Part shown: positions 1 through 7,252 of the stretch, piece after piece
Layout of the letters: each line of letters opens with the position of its first letter
Numbering within the stretch: the first letter of the stretch is position 1
Assembly: GCA_002007315.1 (NCBI GenBank)
Contig: LNZQ01000001.1
Coordinates: forward strand, 1-17,468
DNA from: Epulopiscium sp. Nele67-Bin004
Lineage (GTDB): Bacteria; Bacillota_A; Clostridia; Lachnospirales; Cellulosilyticaceae
Length of the DNA stretch: 17,468 nt
Reading direction: 5' to 3'
Position numbers and translations under genes: made by a program
Notes under the pieces: model-generated
The model's input: the letters and a program-made list of their open reading frames with translations, nothing else
Database searches by the model: none
Told to the model about the DNA's origin: nothing

Positions 1-1520
1 TCTCTCCTGTGGCCAGCCACTGGCTGCACTCCTTCCTCCCCTCCACCTCCTCCTCCATATTGGCATACCGTGCAAGCTGGGCCTGCTTGTTTTTTAATGC
101 TGCTTTTTCTACCTGTGCTGCGCAATACTCTTTGGCTTAGAAAGACTTCGCATCACAGACAAAATTATCTTTTACCTCCTTCATACTCTTTTTAAAAGTT
201 ATACGACCACACAGGTAAAAACATGCCCTACACTTCGATGTCTATTACCATACAAAAGGGACAGATAATAAAAAGGATTAATTCCTAGAACTGGTGCTGC
301 CTTTCCTGGCCTTCAGCAGCAATCCTGGTGAGTGTAGAGGGAATAAAGGCGATAAAGCTAGATGATGTTCTATGTTCTATTGAATAGTCTCCGGTGGGCA
401 AGCTGGCCAGAGTAATATACAGCAGCTGGGATGAGAACTAACATATATCTAGTCCCCTGTCCATTTCCACTAGCCTCAGGCTCAGGCTGCTTCCCTGGGC
501 TCAGCTTGGGCATTACTTTAGAGGACAGACAAACAAGAGGCACTATTAAGTTGGCTAGGAGTCTGAGGCTCCGGCACTCGGCCCAGCACTGGCTGTAATC
601 TATTGACCGTTTGCATTCTCCCCTCCATGCCCCAAAACCACAGGACTTTTCTCTGTCTGTCAGCTGAATCCATTTCTCCCCTTCCACCATCTCTATCTGA
701 TGTTTACCCACTCTATTTTTCTCTTTTTTCTCTCCCTCGCCCTATGTCAGCTCAATCCTCCTCTATTCCATCTTTCTCCAGCTCTTACGTCTGTTTGCGT
801 AAATCCTCCCTCCCCCTCACTCTTTCTTCTCCTCACCCCATCCATCACTATTCCTCCCATCTTCATCTCGTCCATTCCCTTCTCTTATCGACATGTTTCC
901 ATTTGCTAAACTGCTCTCGCTCCATCATATTCACCCTTTCTTCGATGACCATTTTTCATTTTCTCTGTTTCATTCACTCTTACCTCATTCTCTCTGGGTT
1001 CACCTCACTGTCCTCACTGCTCTCCCTGGTGGGCTTTATTTCGCCCTAACCTGCGAGGCCCCAGGTGGGCCTAGCTGTGCTTGTCAGTGGGTGGAAGCAG
1101 CGTGGGACAGTGTCCTCCAGGGCCCGACAGAATAGGGCAGCCAAGTGTCACAATGCAGCAAACTAAACTTTTACTCATGATGAGTTGGGATGAAACAACA
1201 AAAAGGACAAGCAGAGGAAAGAGATGGAGGTGATCACACACCAGCTCACCTCACCAAACAGTCTCTGCACATTTACTTGATATGTTGGTTTTCTTTCATA
1301 AAGACGCTGGGTTAGGGTTAGGCACAAGGATCCTTGACCCAACCTGACTGTGAGTACAAGTCAAGAAACCTCACCCCACTGCTAACAGTTAGCTCATTAA
1401 TGTAAGACAGCCTGTCCTCTGCTGGCAAAACCATTTAAATAATGGGAGACAGCATACAGATGATCCGTTTTATTGAAATTGGCACTCGTACCTGCTGACA
1501 CCACCACCTAACACTACTGC
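1..1520. other. Eukaryotic-like non-coding flank (left)
   Basis: I see no credible gene here. The open frames present are short, biased in composition and lack ribosome binding sites. A strongly pyrimidine-rich stretch on the plus strand runs from about 640 to 1020 and explains the Ser/Leu/Pro-rich frames in that part. A GGGTTA-GGGTTA-GG motif lies at 1309-1322. The base composition is more balanced than in the AT-rich bacterial block, and the promoter, Shine-Dalgarno and terminator signals found throughout that block are absent. The texture suggests vertebrate, possibly teleost, intergenic or intronic DNA. That is inference; no exon or named transposable element was recognised. Confidence 0.65.
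640..1020 (+). repeat. Polypyrimidine-rich low-complexity tract
   Basis: The plus strand is dominated by C and T over nearly 400 bases, with recurring tcc, ctc and ttc words and few purines. This low-complexity composition is common in vertebrate non-coding DNA. It generates open frames rich in Ser, Leu and Pro that should not be read as genes. Confidence 0.6.
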
Positions 1521-1571
1521 ACTGGCTTATCACTAAAAGAAGTAAAGCAACTTAGAAAAGATAACGAATAA
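1521..1571 (+). pseudogene. C-terminal tail of a truncated bacterial gene (possibly Rpn-family nuclease/transposase)
   Basis: In one plus-strand frame the sequence reads TGLSLKEVKQLRKDNE followed by a TAA stop at 1569-1571. An in-frame stop lies at 1509-1511, in what looks like the eukaryotic flank, so only about 16 codons remain. The Thr-Gly-Leu-Ser-x-x-Glu-(Val/Ile) pattern followed by Leu and charged residues resembles the extreme C-terminus of Rpn/PD-(D/E)XK-type putative transposases. The match is too short to prove this. The gene would have been convergent with the membrane-protein gene beginning at 2343. It marks the left edge of the bacterial DNA at about 1512-1524. Chance coding is possible. 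Confidence 0.3.
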
Positions 1572-1592
1572 ATTGAGGCAAAAAAAAAATAA
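1571..1592. repeat. Direct repeat, left copy (aattgaggc + A-run + taa)
   Basis: The nine bases aattgaggc, then ten A and taa, recur at 3702-3720 with a seven-A run. Both copies lie just beyond the U-tract side of a minus-strand terminator. Together they bracket the GntR/ABC/membrane-protein cassette. Whether the repeat marks an insertion or is a duplicated terminator tail is not known. Confidence 0.6.
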
Positions 1593-1625
1593 CTAACCTT
1601 CTCTGGAAATATAGAAGGTTAGTTA
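1580..1625 (-). terminator. Rho-independent terminator of the GntR/ABC operon
   Basis: The arms AACTAACCTTC (1591-1601) and GAAGGTTAGTT (1614-1624) are perfectly complementary. Flanking T1590/A1625 and the inner T1602/A1613 extend the stem to 13 bp. Ten A on the plus strand at 1580-1589 become a U-tract for minus-strand transcription. It lies 8 nt past the stop of the membrane-protein gene. The plus-strand side has no good U-tract, so it is mainly one-directional. Confidence 0.9.
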
Positions 1626-1632
1626 AGTTATA

Positions 1633-2343
1633 CTATCTTGATTTTACAAACAATCTTAGTTTATATTTATAGTAAGGTGCTTTTTTTAGTAGATAATAAC
1701 TTACTATTGGCAATACAATTAGCGCTATTAGTAGTTGCCCCCAAATAATTCTTTGACCAATAAACAGTTTATATGACAAATTGATAATTTCTGAAACAGT
1801 TATTGCAGTTATGCCTACAATGGCTGTTGCCACAATAGGATTTAATCTTAAATAACAACAGCCTACCCAAAAACCTACAACGTATGCTGCTAAATAAAAT
1901 GCAAATTGTTGCAATGTAGCTAATGCAATAGTTATCAAGCTTATCCCGCTATATGTTATAACTTCGGTGTTAATTGCACTATTCAAAATAATGATTTCTA
2001 GCCATTCTGCACCTATCCATATGACTCCGATTGTGCCTATTAAACTAAGACCGCCTACGATGGTTCCAAAAAAGCTTGCCTTGCGATTAGCTTTGATTTT
2101 AAGAAAACTGTCAAATATCCTTGTAGAGGAGATAAGTCCGATAAGAGCTGATATGCCGAATAATAGAGCTGATTTTAAAGGTGTGCTCAAATAAAGCACA
2201 AAATCTGACTCTCTAAATCCAAAGCTTATTAGTAGTGGTACAATTCTCCATAAATGATAAAATATTTTCATACCGATAATAGCTATAAAAACTAATTTTA
2301 ATTGATGCCAATATAATTTCAAAAACTGCTTGTTTTCATTCAT
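1633..2343 (-). CDS. Multi-pass membrane protein, putative ABC transporter partner
   Basis: I do not recognise the family of this 236-residue protein. It is mostly hydrophobic, with candidate transmembrane segments at about 17-41, 55-76, 91-113, 132-160, 167-188 and 199-219, and a basic C-terminus ending near KLRLFVKSR. The start is preceded by AAGGGGAA about 7 nt upstream. It is the last gene of a three-gene unit after a GntR regulator and an ABC ATPase with no membrane domain, 24 nt beyond the ATPase stop. The natural inference is that it is the membrane-spanning part of that exporter, as in ytr-type operons. It has no periplasmic binding domain or other recognisable catalytic motif. An unrelated membrane protein co-regulated with the ATPase is the alternative. 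Confidence 0.75.
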   Translation of the reverse strand: MNENKQFLKLYWHQLKLVFIAIIGMKIFYHLWRIVPLLISFGFRESDFVLYLSTPLKSALLFGISALIGLISSTRIFDSFLKIKANRKASFFGTIVGGLSLIGTIGVIWIGAEWLEIIILNSAINTEVITYSGISLITIALATLQQFAFYLAAYVVGFWVGCCYLRLNPIVATAIVGITAITVSEIINLSYKLFIGQRIIWGQLLIALIVLPIVSYYLLKKAPYYKYKLRLFVKSR

Positions 2344-2367
2344 AAAATTTCCCCTTTTCTAGTCGTT

Positions 2368-3225
2368 CTATCTCGTCATTTCTACAAAGAAATTTTGTAG
2401 TCCAATTGCCTCGCATTCTATGTCATAACTTTCTATAATGTCCATATCTGGAATGGATATATCGCCATAATAAATATAGGTGATTTTGCTTCCCAAAGAT
2501 TGTATCTTTTTTGCCTGTTGTATTAACGATAAATTTAATAGTGATTTTTCATCTCCACGTAAAATTAGTGCTTTAGTTTGAAATTCTTCTAAAGTAGTAT
2601 TAATCGTTATTTCCCCTTTTTCAATAATAACCACATTATTAAATATATTTTCAGTTTCATCAATTTGGTGAGTAGCTATAATAATTGTTGGGTTGTAGTC
2701 CGTGAAATGTTGCAACAGTATAGTATAAAACATCGCACGATTTGTTGCATCTAGTCCTGTGGTTGGTTCATCAAAAATGAGGACATTCGCTCTTGATGCA
2801 AGACAAATGATGTTCATCACCATAGTTTGAAGTCCTCTTGATAATGTTATTATTCGCTTATTTAACGGAATGTCAAACTTATTTATCAATGTTTGTGCAA
2901 AGTCCATATCAAATTTTGGATATATTAAGGCAAATGCTTTTAGGGTGTGTTGTACGGTACTTTCTGTATATAATGGTATTAATTCTTCTCTTGCAACGCA
3001 AATTTCTGATAACACTGTAGGCTTATTATATGGGTCTATGCCGTCAATTTCTATCGTTCCTGTGTGATTAGGGATACCCCCAGTTATAGTATTAAGTAAT
3101 GTAGTTTTACCTTGTCCATTTCTTCCAAGTATCCCGTAAATCTGTCCTTGTTCAAAATTCAAAGAAATGTTTTTTAATGTTTGATTTTGCTTAAAACTTA
3201 CACTAATATTATTTAGCGATATCAT
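2368..3225 (-). CDS. ABC transporter ATP-binding protein (YtrB-like)
   Basis: This 285-residue cytoplasmic ATPase would power a membrane partner. Walker A is GRNGQGKTT at 34-42, the signature is LSRGLQTMV at 128-136, Walker B is VLIFDEP at 148-154 with the D-loop TTGLDA after it, and the switch His is in ATHQ at about 184-187. The signature departs from LSGGQ, as in ATPases of GntR-linked exporters such as YtrB. About 75 residues after the ATPase core form an accessory C-terminal domain. The start codon lies inside the GntR gene (17-nt overlap) and is preceded by GGAAGGAAG, so translation is probably coupled. The substrate is unknown; peptide antibiotic or cell-envelope stress defence is the usual role of such units, by inference only. 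Confidence 0.93.
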   Translation of the reverse strand: MISLNNISVSFKQNQTLKNISLNFEQGQIYGILGRNGQGKTTLLNTITGGIPNHTGTIEIDGIDPYNKPTVLSEICVAREELIPLYTESTVQHTLKAFALIYPKFDMDFAQTLINKFDIPLNKRIITLSRGLQTMVMNIICLASRANVLIFDEPTTGLDATNRAMFYTILLQHFTDYNPTIIIATHQIDETENIFNNVVIIEKGEITINTTLEEFQTKALILRGDEKSLLNLSLIQQAKKIQSLGSKITYIYYGDISIPDMDIIESYDIECEAIGLQNFFVEMTR

Positions 3226-3589
3226 ATTTATCTTCCTTCCAGTCTAATATTTGTTTAATAATTTCTTGCTTAGTAATGCCTAATTTATTTGCTTCTTCCA
3301 TCAAGTTGTTGATGACATTATTGCTAAACGCTTTTTTCCTTTCTTCCATAATAATTTGCTTAGCTCCAACTGATACAAACATTCCAATACCTCTTTTTTT
3401 ATAAATAATTTTTTTATCTACTAAAATATTTATCCCTTTTAATATTGTTGCTGGATTTATAGTATATATTTTAGATAATTCGGTGGTTGACGGTATTTGT
3501 GTATCTTCTTCTATGTAGCCTTGCACAATCTCATCTTCCAAAAAGCTTGCTATTTGTATAAAAATAGGTTCGGTTGAGTTGAATTTCAT
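3209..3589 (-). CDS. GntR-family transcriptional regulator, YtrA-type
   Basis: The protein has 126 residues. The N-terminal winged helix (about 8-75) shows the family pattern: PIFIQIASFLEDEIVQG, then IPSTTELSKIYTINPATILKGINILVDK and the wing YKKRGIGMFV. The remaining 50 residues are two short helices, too small for an effector-binding domain. This fits the YtrA subfamily, whose members dimerise through a short tail and repress ABC transporter operons. It is the first gene of its operon, and its promoter has an inverted repeat just downstream of the predicted start site, so autoregulation is likely. The start is preceded by CGGAGGTA. The inducer cannot be read from the sequence. Confidence 0.93.
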   Translation of the reverse strand: MKFNSTEPIFIQIASFLEDEIVQGYIEEDTQIPSTTELSKIYTINPATILKGINILVDKKIIYKKRGIGMFVSVGAKQIIMEERKKAFSNNVINNLMEEANKLGITKQEIIKQILDWKEDKYDIAK

Positions 3590-3610
3590 AAATACCTCCG
3601 TTAATTAAAT

Positions 3611-3634
3611 GGTTAATTACTTGACTAACTAACC
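3611..3634 (-). promoter_or_regulatory. Candidate GntR operator (inverted repeat)
   Basis: On the minus strand GGTTAGTTA, six bases, then TAATTAACC: two 9-bp half sites matching at 8 of 9 positions. It starts about 3 nt past the predicted transcription start and ends 22 nt before the GntR start codon. This is a roadblock or occlusion position expected for an autorepressor. The assignment is inference from position and symmetry. Confidence 0.5.
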
Positions 3635-3643
3635 TATGGACTT

Positions 3644-3672
3644 ATTGTACACTTAATATGTATATATGTCAA
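3644..3672 (-). promoter_or_regulatory. Sigma-A promoter of the GntR/ABC operon
   Basis: The minus strand carries TTGACA (3672-3667), a 17-nt spacer and TACAAT (3649-3644). The -35 is a perfect consensus and the -10 differs at one base. Transcription should start near 3637, giving a leader of about 45 nt to the GntR start. A promoter this strong needs repression, which agrees with the operator candidate next to it. Confidence 0.85.
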
Positions 3673-3701
3673 TGACTAATAAAAGGAATAGTTATCTATA
3701 T

Positions 3702-3720
3702 AATTGAGGCAAAAAAATAA
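3702..3720. repeat. Direct repeat, right copy (aattgaggcaaaaaaataa)
   Basis: This is the second copy of the sequence at 1571-1592, with three fewer A. It overlaps the U-tract of the loader-gene terminator and lies just outside the GntR operon promoter. Confidence 0.6.
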
Positions 3721-3741
3721 GGGGTAGATAGTTACCCCTTA
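3711..3741 (-). terminator. Rho-independent terminator of the dnaD-dnaI operon
   Basis: The hairpin arms at 3718-3726 and 3733-3741 form a 9-bp stem (core AGGGGTA/TACCCCT) with a 6-nt loop. Seven A on the plus strand at 3711-3717 give the U-tract of a minus-strand transcript. It starts 8 nt past the stop of the loader gene. Confidence 0.9.
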
Positions 3742-3748
3742 GTGATTA

Positions 3749-4741
3749 TTATATGTTAGTTCCGTATTTTTTATATAAACGTATATCCATTCCAATAAAT
3801 CTATATAGAACATAGTTACCAATAAATCTTGATGCAATTCGCTCAGAATACAATTTTGCCCAGTCATTGATATCAATATTAGTTGATATAATCGTTGGAA
3901 GATGATTTAGATGTCTTGTATTGATTATATTAAATAAATCTGTTGGCACAAACGTAGTCATAGCCTCAACTCCTAAATCATCTATAATTAACAACTCGCT
4001 ATCATATATAGCTTGCAAAATATTACGAGAATTAGAAGTCAAATTTTCTTTATCAAACCGAGCTTGTTCAAGTAATTTAAATAATTGTGAAGATGATAAA
4101 TATAAGACGGTATGCCCTTTATCAAGCAATTCTTTTGCTATACAATTACATAAAAATGTTTTACCAAGTCCTGTTTTCCCTAAAAAAATCATGTTATTAT
4201 ATGTGTGTTTAAAATCTTCTATAAATAGTACAGCATTATCATGTATATATTTAATTTGTTGTCTAGGTGATTTTCCAATCTCAGGTATAACCTCAGGAGA
4301 ATACAAAGAAAAATCAAAGCTAGTAAAGTTTTCTGTAGCTAACAAGTTATCTAAATTAGATTGCTTATATGCCAAATTAATCAAACTTTGTTTAAAGCAA
4401 TTGCATCGCTGATTATCAATAAAACCACTATCTTTGCAAGGCTTACAGTTATATATAGGCTCTAAATAGTTTCGAGAATAACCGTTTTCAACTAAAAGGG
4501 CCTTTTTTTGCAAAATAAGATTGTTAGTTTGCTGTTGATACTGTTCTCTATTATCTAACTGATTAAACATATTTCTAATTAAACTAACTCCGTCTAAATT
4601 AAGTTGGTTATCAATTTGCTCAATTTCGGGTAAAAGTTTGTATATTTCTTGTTGACGCAACTTATGAGTTTTAGCATTTTCAAGACGACGATTATCAAAT
4701 TCACGTAAAACTTGTTTATGTTGGCGTTCACGTTCTGTCAT
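3749..4741 (-). CDS. DnaI/DnaC-like replicative helicase loader, AAA+ ATPase
   Basis: This protein of 330 residues probably loads the DnaB/DnaC-type replicative helicase onto DNA in the cytoplasm. A charged N-terminal helical region (1-90) is followed by a zinc-type cysteine cluster, CKPC at 99-102 and CNC at 113-115, as in DnaI-type loaders. The AAA+ core has Walker A GKTGLGKT at 188-195, Walker B LLIIDD at 250-255, sensor-1 ISTN at 285-288 and a candidate arginine finger in SERIASRF at 299-306. The start lies 3 nt past the dnaD stop and AAGGGGG in the end of dnaD serves as ribosome site, so the two are co-translated. IstB-type transposon helper ATPases share this core, but the cysteine domain, length and dnaD neighbour favour a chromosomal loader. 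Confidence 0.9.
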   Translation of the reverse strand: MTERERQHKQVLREFDNRRLENAKTHKLRQQEIYKLLPEIEQIDNQLNLDGVSLIRNMFNQLDNREQYQQQTNNLILQKKALLVENGYSRNYLEPIYNCKPCKDSGFIDNQRCNCFKQSLINLAYKQSNLDNLLATENFTSFDFSLYSPEVIPEIGKSPRQQIKYIHDNAVLFIEDFKHTYNNMIFLGKTGLGKTFLCNCIAKELLDKGHTVLYLSSSQLFKLLEQARFDKENLTSNSRNILQAIYDSELLIIDDLGVEAMTTFVPTDLFNIINTRHLNHLPTIISTNIDINDWAKLYSERIASRFIGNYVLYRFIGMDIRLYKKYGTNI

Positions 4742-4744
4742 CTA

Positions 4745-5824
4745 TTAACCCCCTTGTCGTATGCGTTCATTGTACTCTTGTTCAAGCATAGCAATTTTGT
4801 TGTAGTCCCAATTGTGCGATGGCATATTATTATAACGTGCTGTTTTTTGCATAGGTTGAGGTTTTGTTGTTGCTACAGCTCGTGGTTTTTTATCAACCGC
4901 TTCTATATCTTCAACAATTCGCACTCCTTGGTCATACCAATTTGTTAATATTTTATCGATATAATTTAAATTTGGTCTATCAGCTTGAATAGTAGCTCTG
5001 TCGCAAGCATTCAAAATAATTTCCATTCTATACGTTGTCACCCATCTTTCCAAATACTCTCTTTGAGCAGGCGAAATATTTTGGGTGCTTATCCCCGCAC
5101 GTTTTAAAATTTCATAATAGCGATGGTCAGCCACAATTTCTAGTTTTGCTCGCTCAACATCAACAATTCCTTTATCTTTCCAACTTAATGCAACTTTTTC
5201 AATGTATCTAGTATGGCGTTTGTCAAGATCTTTTGTGCAATATTCTAGTAAATATACGATTAAATCAATAGGCATATGTAGCCAGTCATAAAGCCCGAAT
5301 AAAATTTGTTGGTCTGTTGGTGATAAAAGTCTGCCCAAACATTCTTCAGCCGTGTTAAACAATTGTGTTATTGAGCTGTTATTTCGGCGGTAAATATTTA
5401 ATTCTTGTTGAGAATATGCAGGACGATTTTGTATTATTGTAGTTGTATCTTCAACAGGTTCTGGTGTTGATACAACTTGTGGTGCTTGTTGTTGTGTAGC
5501 TTGAATTATAGGTGCTGTTATTTCTTGGGATACTCCAAATGTTGCTGTTGTTGCAAAAGCAATTTCTGATATTTCGTCTCCAAACATTTGAAATTTGATA
5601 ACCCCTTTACTATCCCAATATTTTAAAATTGTTATAACTTCTGAATAAAGCATATCTAAAGTTTGTGCTAAATCTTTTAAGTCAGTTTCAATATTTTCTT
5701 GATAAGCTGAAATAAGTAATAAATAAACTTTTATATATGAACCGTGTGCCATTGGTACAAAATCTCTTATAAACCAACTTGGAATATTAATATTTTTCGT
5801 AGTAGTAAATCTGACAGCTGACAT
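4745..5824 (-). CDS. DnaD-domain replication initiation protein with two C-terminal DnaD modules
   Basis: In Bacillota, DnaD proteins remodel origin DNA and help recruit the helicase loader. This one has 359 residues. Residues 1-95 form a winged-helix-like DDBH1 domain, followed by a Gln/Thr/Pro-rich linker at about 100-140. Two DDBH2 modules each end in the hallmark Tyr-Ile-x-Lys...Trp...Gly motif: YIEKVALSWKDKGI at 207-220 and YIDKILTNWYDQGV at 288-301. The tail from 305 is basic and probably disordered. AAGGAGGTG precedes the start by 4 nt. It is directly followed by the loader gene and lies 49 nt past murC, with a terminator-like hairpin between. Tandem DDBH2 modules differ from B. subtilis DnaD, which has one, and recall phage or clostridial DnaD-like proteins. 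Confidence 0.9.
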   Translation of the reverse strand: MSAVRFTTTKNINIPSWFIRDFVPMAHGSYIKVYLLLISAYQENIETDLKDLAQTLDMLYSEVITILKYWDSKGVIKFQMFGDEISEIAFATTATFGVSQEITAPIIQATQQQAPQVVSTPEPVEDTTTIIQNRPAYSQQELNIYRRNNSSITQLFNTAEECLGRLLSPTDQQILFGLYDWLHMPIDLIVYLLEYCTKDLDKRHTRYIEKVALSWKDKGIVDVERAKLEIVADHRYYEILKRAGISTQNISPAQREYLERWVTTYRMEIILNACDRATIQADRPNLNYIDKILTNWYDQGVRIVEDIEAVDKKPRAVATTKPQPMQKTARYNNMPSHNWDYNKIAMLEQEYNERIRQGG

Positions 5825-5840
5825 TGTCCACCTCCTTAGT

Positions 5841-5870
5841 AAAATAAAGCCAATCCCCGAAGGGACTGAC
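5841..5870 (-). terminator. UUCG-loop terminator or attenuator between murC and dnaD
   Basis: On the minus strand GTCAGTCCC, TTCG, GGGATTGGC forms a 9-bp stem with two G-U pairs, closed by the stable UUCG tetraloop. The run TTTATTTT follows at 5848-5841. It ends about 9 nt before the dnaD Shine-Dalgarno. No clear promoter lies between it and dnaD, so dnaD expression probably depends on read-through. Confidence 0.75.
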
Positions 5871-5873
5871 TAA

Positions 5874-7238
5874 CTATTCGCCAATCAAAATATCAATAAT
5901 TTGATTAACATTACCTGCTCCCATAGTAATTATTAGGTCGCCAGGTTCTGCACTTATCAATAAGTGATCTGCGATTTCGTCAAAACTATCTATATAAATG
6001 ACGTCCGTATCGCCATTTCGTTCCATTATATCCACAATATCTTTTGCATGTATGTCGCCAGGATTTTTTTCACGTGCAGCATAAATATCGGTTATAATTA
6101 CATTCCCACCTTTTTCAAGTGCAGTTGCAAAATCCTCAAGAAATGCTTTTGTACGAGTGTACGTATGAGGTTGAAAAATTACAAATAACTTATTGTGTGG
6201 GTATTTATTTGCAACTTCAAGTGTTGCTTGTATTTCTGTTGGGTGATGTGCATAGTCATCAACTAACGTTATGCCGTGTATATCGCCTCTAACTTCAAAA
6301 CGTCTTTTAGCCCCTTTAAAGCCGACCAAATTATTTTGTATAGTTTCAAAATTAATTTGTAGGAAATGTGATACAGCACATACACTTAATGCGTTTAGTA
6401 TGTTGTGTGCACCCGTAACCCCTATACGTAAGTTGCCCATAAGTTGACCTCTAAAATATACATCAAAAACGCCACATGCCTCATCATCAAATGTAATATT
6501 TTTGGCATACCAATCACAACTTTCACTTAAACCGAAAGTTTGTTTGTTTGGGTGGTCAATTTTTACATCTTCATTTACCACAAGTAAGCCATCAGCAGGA
6601 ATTAACGATGCAAATTTGGTAAATGATTCATAAATTTCGTTTATGTCTTTAAAGAAATCCATATGATCTTCTTCTACATTTAGTATAACCCCAACTCTTG
6701 GAAAAAAATCCAAAAAACTATTGTGATATTCGCAAGCTTCAGTGAGGAAATATTTATGCCCCCCTATACGAATATTGCCACCTATTGACTGAACTATACC
6801 TCCAACTGTAATTGTTGGGTCAAAATTTGCTCCAAGTAGCACATTTGCAAGCATTGACGTAGTGGTAGTTTTTCCATGAGTACCAGAAACACAAATAGGA
6901 AAATCATATGTGTGCATAAGCATTCCTAAAAATTCTGCACGAGTTACAACAGTTTTAACATTTTGACGGGCACAAATAAGCTCCTCATTTTCTTCTGAAA
7001 TAGCAGCTGTATACACAACAACGTCGATATCAGGAGTAATGTTAGCTTTGGTATGTGTTGGCATGATTTGAACGCCAATGTTTTCTAAATGTCTAGTAAT
7101 ATCAGATGCTTTCATATCAGATCCACTTACTTCGTGCCCTCTGTCGTGCATAATTTCCGCAAGACCACTCATACTAATACCGCCAACACCAATAAAGTGG
7201 ATTTTTACCGATGGGGCGTCTAAAATTGCATTTGTCAT
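5874..7238 (-). CDS. murC: UDP-N-acetylmuramate--L-alanine ligase
   Basis: MurC joins L-alanine to UDP-N-acetylmuramate with ATP, the first step of peptidoglycan stem-peptide synthesis, in the cytoplasm. With the start chosen here the protein has 454 residues, the usual MurC length. The N-terminal Rossmann motif IGVGGISMSGLAE is at 16-28, the P-loop SGTHGKTTTTS at 118-128, the central-domain motif NVEEDHMDFF at 187-196, and the C-terminal motifs DDYAHHPTEI at 327-336 and QPHTYTRT at 356-363. An ATG at 7331 would add 31 residues, but it falls almost at the predicted transcription start and the extra residues are hydrophobic and foreign to the family. The ATG at 7238 has AAAGGAT 7 nt upstream. 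It leads the minus-strand dnaD and loader genes. Confidence 0.97.
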   Translation of the reverse strand: MTNAILDAPSVKIHFIGVGGISMSGLAEIMHDRGHEVSGSDMKASDITRHLENIGVQIMPTHTKANITPDIDVVVYTAAISEENEELICARQNVKTVVTRAEFLGMLMHTYDFPICVSGTHGKTTTTSMLANVLLGANFDPTITVGGIVQSIGGNIRIGGHKYFLTEACEYHNSFLDFFPRVGVILNVEEDHMDFFKDINEIYESFTKFASLIPADGLLVVNEDVKIDHPNKQTFGLSESCDWYAKNITFDDEACGVFDVYFRGQLMGNLRIGVTGAHNILNALSVCAVSHFLQINFETIQNNLVGFKGAKRRFEVRGDIHGITLVDDYAHHPTEIQATLEVANKYPHNKLFVIFQPHTYTRTKAFLEDFATALEKGGNVIITDIYAAREKNPGDIHAKDIVDIMERNGDTDVIYIDSFDEIADHLLISAEPGDLIITMGAGNVNQIIDILIGE

Positions 7239-7245
7239 ATAGGTT

Positions 7246-7252
7246 ATCCTTT
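7246..7252 (-). promoter_or_regulatory. Ribosome binding site deciding the murC start
   Basis: The minus strand reads AAAGGAT, 7 nt upstream of the ATG at 7238. No comparable site precedes the upstream ATG at 7331, which supports the shorter protein. Confidence 0.7.

Noticed and set aside
370..711. Open frame of 113 codons on the minus strand in the left flank
   Set aside because: No ribosome site, no family resemblance, mixed composition, and it lies in eukaryotic-like DNA.
603..1135. Overlapping plus-strand frames rich in Ser, Leu and Pro
   Set aside because: They are a product of the pyrimidine-rich tract, which lacks stop codons by composition.
1309..1322. GGGTTA repeat suggesting a telomere
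   Set aside because: Only two units and a partial third; such short copies are common inside vertebrate chromosomes and do not mark an end.
3749..4741. IstB-type transposon helper ATPase as identity of the loader
   Set aside because: No IstA transposase or terminal repeats nearby; the cysteine cluster and coupling to dnaD favour a DnaI-type loader.
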